From Gnetum montanum (lineage: Eukaryota; Streptophyta; Gnetopsida; Gnetales; Gnetaceae): 24,540 nucleotides of DNA. Every line of letters starts with the position of its first letter. The stretch's first letter is position 1. Positions 1 to 8,831 of the stretch are shown here, piece by piece. The notes under the pieces are model-generated. The model saw only the letters and a list, made by a program, of their open reading frames with translations, did not search any database and was not told the origin of the DNA. A program made the position numbers and the translations under genes. The stretch is from assembly GCA_015680685.1 (NCBI GenBank), contig MNCI01022092.1, positions 662,697 through 687,236 on the forward strand, given 5' to 3'.

Positions 1-552
1 AGATTACTCCATCATTGCAACATTCACTTAGTTTTTAATTATTTAATTGTTAATTATTTTTTGTTATCTTTTTAGTTAATATTTATTTTACTATTTTTGT
101 TGCTAAATATGAAATGAGTACATCTTAATCATGAACATTTAAGTGTAACTACTTGATAACCTAGTAGTGTATCTAGTAGTGCTTAAGTAATGTGCACTTG
201 GTTATCCCAGCAGTAGTACAAAAGGTCTAAGATGTGTGCAGATGATTGAGGATAGATGCTCATCGCACTTAAGCTAGTTTATATTTTTACTTCATATTGT
301 TTATTAGCTTAATCAAGATTATTTCTCATTGTCTCTAGGAATAGCCTAGTGTTAGAAATCACATCATACATCTCTCTCTGGACTAAACCATACGTGATAA
401 AGTAAATACTAGTCTAGGTGGGAAGACAATGAACTACAATCAATGTATAACTATTTAGATGCCACAACTAGTATGTCTATTAAGTTCGACTAGATTGGAC
501 GTACACACGCGTATTCATATAGTTGAGCATAGGGGTACCTTGCCGCTCATCA
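1..552 (+). repeat. 3' part of the 5' LTR of element A
   Basis: This stretch aligns almost end to end with 8000-8561 in the same orientation, and it is followed after one base by a tRNA-Asp-type primer binding site, so it is the R/U5 part of a left LTR. The window edge cuts off U3. It ends in TCATCA, the inverted partner of the TGATGA that opens the right LTR at 7689. By hand I count about 60 differences plus a few small indels over roughly 550 aligned bases, so the insertion is old. Positions 301-374 are identical in both LTRs. Confidence 0.9.
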
Positions 553-553
553 T

Positions 554-571
554 TGGTGTTGTTGCCAAGGA
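554..571 (+). other. Primer binding site of element A (tRNA-Asp type)
   Basis: The 18 bases lie one base after the LTR end and match the PBS complementary to the 3' end of plant tRNA-Asp at 13 of 18 positions. All five differences are C-to-T or G-to-A transitions, as expected from decay of methylated cytosines. Athila/Tat-type Ty3/gypsy elements commonly use this primer. The tRNA end was recalled from general knowledge, not looked up. Confidence 0.8.
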
Positions 572-685
572 TGCTGCTAGTTATCTAGATTAGTTATATC
601 ATACAAGATTTTTGTAAGAAAGTATTAACAATATATCTTTTAGAAAATAGAATAATTTCAATTAAGTCACACACAATCCGTAACA

Positions 686-2728
686 ATGTCTCTCTCACAG
701 GACAATGATAATACAACAACTAGCGAGGCAATTCATTGGAGAACCAATGCAATTTATGATGAAGAAGAAGTTTAGAGTAATCAACCTTATGCAGGAGTTT
801 CATATGTTCATGGATATCCCAACGATACTCAAGGACTCTTNCCTTTAGTGAGGATGGGACATCCCATAAAACAAGAGGGCTCGTAAGGCCTAGGATCTTC
901 TCAATGGTTAGCAAGATTACATCAAGGGATGATTGGGAGACTTACAAAAGTCATGACAAGTCTTCCAGTTCTCTCTCTACCTCTGCTCTTTCAATGTCAA
1001 GTCATTACATGGATGACTATTTCTCAAGGGGTTGGTGTAGAAATAAAAATTGAACCCACGGGCAAAGTCAGGAACACCAACATGAACAAAGACAACATCA
1101 TCCCAACTCACAAACTCATAACCTACTTAGTGATGATGAACCCCTACTGGCCACTAAGATCCTAATGCATCTATAAGAGGCTATTCAAATATCCTACAAG
1201 AATTGTAAGGAAAGCCATCTACCCAGGCTTGACTTAAACAACTTTTCCAAGTTTTCAGGAGGCTATGATTTAGATCTGCAACATCATTTACAAGCATTCT
1301 ACGATGCTTGTGCATGGAACAATATTGATAATGGGTGGCAAAAACTTAAGATCTTTCCTATGACACTCATTGGCCAAGCCAAAGTATGGTACAGGTATTT
1401 AAAGTTGAAATCAATTTGCTATTGGCCGACAATGGTAGAACTCTTTAATGAAAGATATCAAACTTGTGCAAGAGTGTTAGCCTTGAGGAGACAAATCCAA
1501 GATTGGAAACAAGGACAACATGAACCCTTGGATATGGCCTTAGAAAGATATTATTCATTATTAAACAAATGACCAGGCCATGGGTTCTCCAAGGAAAGGC
1601 TAATGTATCACATCAAGGAAGAGCTCCGTAATGAAACGAGGGAAACCCTTGAGATGTATGTCCCACATCAACTATATGAACTACAAACCCACCAATTCCA
1701 AGAGCTTATTAAGTAGGTAGCAAAAAAAGAAGGAGAAATAGCCAAATGGGAGAATGTTGAAAGATCTCAACAGGACCAAAATCTTAAAATAACAAAGGTC
1801 CATGATCATGAAGATGAGAAATCAACTCACCTCGAGGAGGTGGAACCATCCCCATTTGTGCCAATACTAAAATCACTAGATGAAATTAAGGAAAAAAATC
1901 AATAAGATCATGGAGTGGGTACATGAAAAATGTGGAGAATATGCAAATATTACAGGACAGAACACCATTCGACAATTGGAAAGAAGGGCTGAAGGAATCA
2001 AGGATAGGGGCCCAACTACAATATAGAAGTATCAATGTGATGTTTTTTTGTATGATCATCCTAAAGGCCAAAGCCCAATCTTGTCACATATGCATGAGCA
2101 TTGGGGAAGAATGCTACATCCAAATTTCATATAGAAGTACTGTGTTCAACTATAGTGGCAAAACCCCTAGTCATGGGGGAGATTGTTGCCAAATTGGCCT
2201 CAAGCTTCATATGCCCCGACACTAAGTGCTTATTCTGTTCAACATCCTATTTCTCCAACTAGATCAACATCCTCTACTTCACTTCATCGTTATCATTTTC
2301 CTAAGTACTATCAACTCATGTTCTCTCCCATGGGATCACCATCTCATGTTCCTCACACATTTTCTTGTCCTCAATATTTTGATCCTTCACCTCCTTCTAC
2401 ATCGCCACCAATTACACTAGAAGGTTTTGCACCACAACACCAACCCATGAACATTACTTGTGTTGCTACTGTCAATAGTAGTGGAAGTCCTCTACAATAT
2501 CAAAAGTGTCCTTTCTTTAGGAATAACCATAGAAAGAGACAACACAATTCTAAAACCATTGCATCCTCCAACTTAGCACAAATCCAACATTGTGATGCAC
2601 CTTCCTTTTTAAATTCAACACCTCCTGTTACCTTATCTAGGCCACCAATTAACCCTCCAGCAACCATGCAACCCAATGAATATGACAACGTGAAGAGGCA
2701 TATCTATCCTTACATACCATCTTATGGT
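686..2728 (+). pseudogene. gag: Degenerate gag of element A
   Basis: Remnant of the retrotransposon capsid/nucleocapsid polyprotein. An ATG at 686 opens a reading that aligns with the B gag start at 8832. After a frameshift near 870-886 the main frame runs to about 1900 and holds the capsid core: LDLNNFSKFSGGYD, then TLIGQAKVWYRYL near 1360, the usual gag pattern of small residues, W and hydrophobics. The rest lies in other frames: a broken zinc knuckle (2036-2074) and a Ser/Pro-rich tail (2183-2728) that aligns with B, including a shared PFFR motif and SSxLAQ. In the knuckle, the second Cys reads Phe and the last reads Ser, so RNA binding would be lost. Several TAG/TAA stops and at least three frameshifts make it non-functional. 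An N at 2729 hides the exact end. Confidence 0.85.
2036..2074 (+). other. Broken zinc knuckle of gag A
   Basis: Thirteen codons reading CDVFLYDHPKGQS align with CDICQYEHPKDYC in element B. Cys1 and His are kept, but Cys2 has become Phe and Cys3 has become Ser. In a working gag this CX2CX3HX4C finger packages RNA. Confidence 0.7.
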
Positions 2729-2729
2729 N

Positions 2730-4177
2730 ATAGAATTAGTAAATGTTTTTCCTTTTCTTTGATTTTACAATTTTTTGTTTTCCAGTTCTTCATTTTTCAC
2801 GTTATTGTTTTATCTTTTTAAGGGTAATCTCATCTATGAATAAAATAATCATGTGAATTTTTGGTTGAGGTGTTGTTCTATGCTATCAAGTTATAAGTGA
2901 CTCATTGTTTGGATAGTGAGCCCACAACATCCACCAACCCATTCTATTAATAAGAGGTTCTACTCTGGGTACGATGATATTCTTGTCATGATTAAAACTT
3001 AAAGTAACTTTGTACTCATTATGCCTAGAGCAAAAAATGATGGACTAAGAGGGAATGACTAGGATGTGGCATTAAGGGGAGTTTTGGATTCTATGTGGTG
3101 ACATCTATAGGTGCTATCATGCAGCTAGGTCATACTAAGATCCTTGTAGATCTAACAAAAAATGGAAGTAAGAGTAATAAAGGCACTCAATAAAGAAACC
3201 CAATGTTGTTCTAGAGGGTCCCACTGGAAAGACATGCACCTATGCTTGAAGGTTGGTGGCTTCTCTGGATCACCATTGGAAAGACAAACTGTCAAACTGG
3301 CTAGAAGAAGATAAAGAAAATAAAGAAGGAAAAATGACAAAGAAAAAGATCAAGAAAAACATGTCGTCAATAAATTCAAATCACTCCTCCCTTAGACAAA
3401 ATGCCAAGTGATCGTATGCCTTACTGTCATGATGCTTATATGGTTGTCTATCATGGGGATGAAACAATGCAATGTCATTGATCAGAGGTATGGACTTGGT
3501 TATGATCTTAGAGCAAAAGGCTAATGGTACCTTAATCATGCACAACGCCTTAGATTCATTGTGCCCAAGGTAAGTTACCTCACATATTAATCTCTAAAAT
3601 ACCTTCTACAATTCGTCTCACCCCACTGTCTGAGTATTTCCAACTTGTGTCTTGTGTGGCATAGAATTCATACCTCATCATCATGGTATTTAACATGTAT
3701 GTGTTTTGTTGCACTGATACAAATTGCATTTAACCCTTCTAGTGCCCACGAACATTTTAAGGTGTGGTTATGTAAGGGCATGATAGGTATAAACTTGCAT
3801 TGGGGAGGATCCACTTACGTAACTTTTGTAATTTTCACTTATTGCACACCACCACATCATCTTATACCCTCCAAGTACTACACTGCTAAATTTATTCTTT
3901 CCTTTATCATCATTACAACTCAAATGTTCTTGTGCACCATTACATGTCCTTTTTCCTCACCCTATTCAAGAACTTCATTGTATAATTCCACTTGATTATA
4001 CTTTTGGTGCCTTAAGGTCTACTCAATTTTACCCTAGATATTTCAAATTTACCTTAAATCCTTCATTTTTGGCTGTGAAACCTCGAAAATTCACCACTTT
4101 TACTAAGTACCCTATGTTGGAAGGGATGTGATATCAGGTCCGCGCTAATGTGTACGCGATAGTGCATCCATAAAACC
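2730..4177 (+). other. Non-coding spacer of element A between gag and ORF2
   Basis: I find no RT, RNase H or integrase motif in any frame here, although this is where pol sits in a complete element. Short open frames occur (for example 3645-3995) but have no recognisable domain and no counterpart in B. The stretch is collinear with 11287-12805 of element B. Shared landmarks include CCTTAGACAAAAT-like text (about 3392 and 11910) and an 18-base box at 3801-3818 that matches 12427-12444 at 16 positions. It looks like a shared untranslated spacer left after an old loss of pol. Confidence 0.6.
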
Positions 4178-4186
4178 TATATATAT
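4178..4186 (+). promoter_or_regulatory. Internal TATA-like box ahead of ORF2 of element A
   Basis: TATATATAT lies about 520 bases before the ORF2 reading frame. A matching TATA-like run occurs at 12806-12813 in element B in the same relative place, with related flanks. This suggests an internal promoter, but function is inferred only from position and conservation. Confidence 0.4.
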
Positions 4187-4352
4187 GGATCCCTTTGTAT
4201 GTGTCAATGTCATTTTCAGCTATTCACGTGAGGGGAGTTGTTGCAATTTTCTTCCATGAATTTTCATGCTTTGCACACCTACTGTTTAACCATCCATACC
4301 TCACATATTATCACTCTGATTCTCCTTCTGATTGAACCTGCTTAAACCTAAA

Positions 4353-4700
4353 GTGTTTAACTTAGTTGTGGGGGAAGGGTACACTCTAAGTTGTACATTA
4401 ATTTTTTGAAATTTGCTATTGCCCGAAGGATATCATAAGGGTAAGTAATCTTAAGAAATGCTAAGAACTTATGCCAAACTAATTTTATTCCTTCACCCAA
4501 ACCATAAACAATTATCATTAGAGTCAGTTAATCAAATTGGGCCTAACATTAAAACTTTTAGGGGGATTTCCTTGAAAAATTTTAACTTTGAAATCATACT
4601 AGGAAAAAAAATTGAATTTATTAAAGGCATTGAGTAAGGTATAATATTATTAAATTTTGTTAAATGACCTCACTAACAATTGATCTTGGTGTGATTATAG
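4353..4700 (+). other. Intron-like segment before ORF2 of element A
   Basis: It begins with a weak GT donor (AAA|GTGTTT) and ends GATTATAG, after which a reading frame collinear with ORF2 starts. Element B has a better donor (GAG|GTAAGC at 12959) and an acceptor CCATAG at 13309, giving a segment of nearly the same length. A 15-base run, CTTAGTTGTGGGGGA, is identical in both copies just after the donor (4361-4375 and 12966-12980). Splicing is inferred, not shown. Confidence 0.4.
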
Positions 4701-7499
4701 GTGACCCCTAAAATAGGACAACATGGAGGACCCTCTCAAGGTGCATCTAAACACCCAAGGATGGGCAAAGGCCAAGGACCTTTTGTAGAACATGCAGAGT
4801 AGGAGGCACAATCATTCAGCATCCATTAAGAAACTCCTATTACTGCAAAATCTAGGCAACCAGAAGGTGGAGAAAGCAGGGCACCTGAATAAGGACAACA
4901 AATCATGTTGTCCCTAGAATGTGTTTAGGTAATTTGAGAAAGGTCCACGTTAGCTGTAGTGATCATGGAACTCAATTTTGGACCCTTTACTAAATTTTCC
5001 CCTATGTCAGTCAAAGATCAAATCAAAGGATCTCCACTGTGGCCTATTGTCTTAGAAAGTGGTGAATGGTATTTGGGGGAGACTTACCAATTTTGGCATA
5101 ATAAAGAAGAAGGAACCACCATTGATATTGATGGGATTTCAATTGATTTCTTTGCTAAGGTCATTTCAAAAGTTCTGAACCTTCTGAATATAGGGCCTAA
5201 AGCTGCTCATTTATCTACTCACTCTGGTGCTGATGCACAAAAAATATGGCTAAAGCAGGCATATGCAAGTAGGACAAAACATATGGGAATCTCACCCTTG
5301 AAGAGAGAATCTATTTTAAAATTGGCACATATCACATCTTTCCAACAAAAGGACTAAACAGGATCTCCACCTATGTGGCTAGAGGAAGTGCAATTTTAAT
5401 GGGCAAAGTTGATGCCAATATACCCCATATCCATCTAATAGAAATATTGAGGTGGTTCAAAGAATGTAAGATAGGGAAGTTTGCATTGCCTTTTCCTTGT
5501 CTAATTAGGAAGCTATGTTGGCATGTTGGAATTCTAGGGTATACTAATGAAATCCCTAGAAAAGCACAAAATGCTTTATATGCTGAATTACTAAAGCCAC
5601 TAGCACCAAGGAAAGATGTTGGTGAAACATTGGAGCTTGAGCAAGAGCAGATGGTTGGGCCCATTGCACATCAAACAGCAGGGCCTAGCCAACTTTTGGA
5701 CACAAGGCCTAGTCAACAACAAGAAGCAGGGCCCAGCACGTAGCCCATAGGCTAACAAGACCAACCTCCACCATTATCGCAATATTATCGACCGTCAATG
5801 AGCCATCTTAGAGCTATTGTAGAAACGGTCAGTTGGGGAAGCTGTGATGAGGCTAATCTCTTCAAGATAATTAATGATGTTGTAAAACCCATGATCTCAA
5901 TGGATTACACATGGGACAAGGTCTTAATATAGATAGAAGAAGAGGAATCACATTGGTCACAACAGATTTCAAGGAATGTTGCATCTTTTCAAGTCCAATT
6001 AGAAACTAGTGAAGTGCCACAGTAGTGGTCATGCAACACTAGGATGCAATTGGAGTAGCAAAAGTGGTCACAGAACACATCAAAGAATCATTTAATGTCC
6101 CCATTGTGCCACTGGAAAATCTCATAGGAGCACACGATGCTCAAGTCTTAGTCGATCCCTTAATGACTCCTGCGGAACATGAGGATGCTCTGGATCGATT
6201 GCTGCAAATAGGACAAGTAATGACATCCTTGTTTGACATCCCTCAAGATATTATAGTAGCACAATTAAACCTCATTTCCACAAAGGGAAAGTTGGTCATA
6301 GCTGAGGTTAGGGCCGAACATGTAGAGGACAAATTGAGAAGACTCCAGGAAACGTTTGTTGCCCTATAAGCCGCACAACGAGATCTATCCCAATTTATCC
6401 CAGTTGACCAGCTAGAGCTATTTTGAATGGAGTAATTGAATAAATTATTAGAAGAGAATAAAATTATGGTAATGGAGAAATAGAAGGTTGATTGGGATGC
6501 TTCGAAGGCACAAGCCCAAACATATGCACATGAAAAAGAACTCAAGGCCTTACAATAAGAAAATAAACTCCTTATTGTTAAGAATCTCTGGTCAACCACC
6601 ATTGAAAAACAAAAGAATGTTCTTGAGGAGAATTTATAGAAAATGCAAGAATAATTAATAAGGATCAACCAAGATATGAATAACTTAGCTAGAGAAAACA
6701 GGATCCTCTCAATGGAGGAGGTATGCACCATCCGTTAGAAGATGGCCATTGAAATAAGCGCATGGTAGAATGAGGCTAAGCGGCATGAAAGGCTGAAAGA
6801 ACATTTCTAAGACCAAGTGGGGATGTACAAATAGATCATTGAAAAAGAGATCCATATGGCTAAGACCCATATCAACACTTTTAGTGCTCAAAACACTGAT
6901 TGGTAGGCCATACTGGACACTTACGCCTTCGTCCATCAAGCAGAACTAAAGAGCCAAGACCTACAGATCCAGGATCTTACTGAATACATGGAGTTGGCAA
7001 ACTTGCAATATGCCAACTTAGCCATGTTAATAACAAGATGCCAAGGACAGTGTTGGAAAATTAGGTAGTATCCACCTACACCAAATATGAAGTAGAATTT
7101 ACTAAACATAAAAAGACACTATAGAAATTCAAGGTAGCAAATTTTGAGTTAGAGGTGCTCCAAGCCAACTACCAAGGGTAGAAAGATGTTGCGGAAGATT
7201 TGGCTCAATGGCTCATGGATTATCAAGAATGTAGAGACAAAGCTAGAGCCTACAAGGAGGAACGATGATTGTTTGTGGCTTTGTACGTTAAATCCAATCA
7301 GATGTTTTTGCAATTGTTGTGTCCATGGGAGGTGTCAACCCTGTCAAATATTGGAGCATTAGCATGGATGACACATGATCCCCAAACCAAAGAAGAAAAG
7401 CTTCAGGTGCTCCTTGAGAGATACCCATTTCCAAAGCCTAGAGCACAAGATAAGGGAAAGAGGCCCATGGAGGAGCCACCACCACTAGGAACCACATGA
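4701..7499 (+). pseudogene. ORF2 of element A: degenerate coiled-coil protein
   Basis: A second reading frame of about 930 codons between the spacer and the 3' LTR, where Athila-type elements carry an extra ORF. In order: a Gly/Gln-rich start (4701-4950); a domain with SPLWPIV, GEWYLGE and FPCLIRKLC (about 5000-5540); a Gln/Pro-rich linker (5640-5800); a helical region with HExxLDxLxxIGQ (6178-6216), then a long heptad-rich coiled coil to about 7250; and a C-terminal block with FLQLLCPWE, IGALAWM and PQTKEEK (7303-7410). All blocks align with ORF2 of B. The pattern around FPCLIRKLC recalls the 'putative plant transposon protein' domain of Athila-like elements; that match is from memory. I see no membrane segment or signal peptide. 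About twenty in-frame stops, mostly TAG/TAA, plus frameshifts (a one-base loss near 5300 and others near 6050 and 7065) make it dead. Confidence 0.75.
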
Positions 7500-7688
7500 G
7501 TTCCAACAATTTTGTCTTTTGTATTCTATGTTGGTGTCTTAATTTTGTTTTTTCACACTCTACACTACGACATGAAATAATTCATAGTTAATTCATAATC
7601 ACATACCTATCCACTATGTAATTAAATGAACTCATTCTCATTTTGTTTCTTTGACTTGAGAACGAGTTGTTATTCAATCGTGGGGGTA
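7500..7688 (+). other. 3' untranslated end and polypurine tract of element A
   Basis: AT-rich sequence between the ORF2 stop and the LTR. It ends in GTGGGGGTA at 7680-7688, directly before the TG of the LTR, where the plus-strand-primer polypurine tract should be. The first part is similar to 16232-16320 after ORF2 of element B. Confidence 0.65.
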
Positions 7689-7800
7689 TGATGAATTGTA
7701 GTTTTCCAAGCCCTGATATTGAATACTTGATATTGGGTACACAATATCATAGCCTATATAACAATATCGAATACATGATATCATGATTCCTATGTTAGCT

Positions 7801-7808
7801 TATAAATA
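7801..7808 (+). promoter_or_regulatory. TATA box of the element A LTR
   Basis: TATAAATA in U3, about 110 bases from the LTR start and about 190 bases before AATAAA, a normal layout for a plant LTR promoter. Confidence 0.65.
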
Positions 7809-7988
7809 TAGCACTCAAGCACATATGAAAGGAGTCAATTTGGTAAGTCATTAGTTGGTCATTAGGAGTTGAGAGTCTTTTTGTTAATTTTTAGTTCTTT
7901 TGCCCAAGTGCATGCCTACAATTTGATGCTTGTAATTGTACGAAACCTTTGTTCGAGTGTGACGTACTTGGACACACACACTATCGGA

Positions 7989-7994
7989 AATAAA
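7989..7994 (+). terminator. Poly(A) signal of the element A LTR
   Basis: AATAAA about 190 bases after the TATA box, probably marking the end of R. The window's first base lies just past the equivalent site in the left LTR. Confidence 0.5.
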
Positions 7995-8561
7995 GATCAA
8001 GATTACTCCATCATTGCAACATTCACATAGTTTTTAATTATTTAATTGTTAATTATTTGTTATTTTTTTCTTAGTTAATATCTATTTTATCATCATTTAC
8101 TATTTCTATTACTAAACAAGGGATGAGTACATATTAATCATGAACATTTAAGTGTAACCAGTTGGTAACCTAGTAGCGTATCTAGTAGTGCTTAAGTAAT
8201 GTGTGCATGGTAATCCCAACAGTAGTACACCAGGTCCAAGATGTATGTGGATGACTAAGGATGGATGCTCATCACACTTAAGCTAATTTAGATTTTTACT
8301 TCATATTTTTTATTAGCTTAATCAAGATTATTTCTCATTGTCTCTAGGAATAGCCTAGTGTTAGAAATCACATCATACATCTCGCTTTGGACTAAACCAT
8401 ACGTGACAAAGTAAATACTAGTCTAGGTGGGAAGATAGCAAACTACGATCAATGTATAACTATTTAGATGCCACAACTAGTCTATCTGTGGAGTTCGACT
8501 TGATTGTGTGTACATGCTCGTATTCTTATGGTTGAGCATAGGAGTACCTCATCACTCATCA

Positions 8562-8680
8562 ACCTTATAGATTGAATCCTATGTATAAGAACACTAGGAA
8601 TCCATATAATTTGACCAAATCACATGTGAACACCTTAGTGATTTGTATGATTGGGCATAGGGATATCTCTCTACTGATAA
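8562..8680 (+). repeat. Tail of the 5' LTR of element B
   Basis: These 119 bases separate the true end of the A LTR from the B primer binding site. They are a diverged copy of the preceding 119 bases: both have TGTATAA near the start and a GCATAGG-A/G-TA-type block near the end. The simplest reading is that this is the end of B's own LTR, with A inserted upstream of it. A tandem duplication inside one LTR is the alternative. Confidence 0.6.
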
Positions 8681-8681
8681 T

Positions 8682-8699
8682 TAGCATTGTTGCCAGGGA
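8682..8699 (+). other. Primer binding site of element B (tRNA-Asp type)
   Basis: It matches the plant tRNA-Asp PBS at 13 of 18 bases, and all differences are transitions. It sits one base after the LTR tail, the same geometry as in element A. Confidence 0.75.
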
Positions 8700-8831
8700 T
8701 TCTTAGCCAGTATTCTGCGCTATCAATTTAGGACTTAGTGAAAATCACTAAGCAATTTTTGTAGTAGTATTAACAATTTATCTTTTTGAAAATATTAGTA
8801 TTGTAAGTCATACATGTTATTAATTGAAAGA

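Larger units (their letters stand above)
7689..8561 (+). repeat. Complete 3' LTR of element A
   Basis: An 873-base LTR that opens TGATGA and closes TCATCA, a perfect 6-base inverted terminal repeat. Its last 560 bases match 1-552. U3 carries repeated GATATTG/CAATATC motifs (7715-7768) and a 12-base palindrome (7774-7785), then a TATA box at 7801. A poly(A) signal AATAAA sits at 7989. The segment 8310-8435 is nearly identical to 301-426. Confidence 0.88.

Noticed and set aside
2161-2190. CATGGGGGAGATT as a polypurine tract
   Set aside because: It lies within gag and corresponds to the SWGR codons of element B (10501-10515), so it is coding sequence.
3645-3995. 116-codon open frame in the element A spacer
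   Set aside because: No recognisable domain, unusual Cys/His/Thr-rich composition, and no matching open frame at the collinear place in element B.
6243-6731. Long open frame of 162 codons on the minus strand
   Set aside because: It is antisense to the ORF2 coiled coil of element A. The plus-strand reading aligns with element B, whereas this frame has no domain and is Ser/Phe-rich as expected of an antisense shadow.
6064-7059. Recoded TAG (stop read as Gln) in a live gene
   Set aside because: TAA and TGA stops and frameshifts are also present, and stops are not shared at the same sites between A and B. Decay explains them better than recoding.
4701-7499. Calling ORF2 a retroviral-type envelope gene
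   Set aside because: Position fits, but I see no signal peptide, transmembrane helix, cleavage site or Cys pattern; coiled coil alone is not enough.
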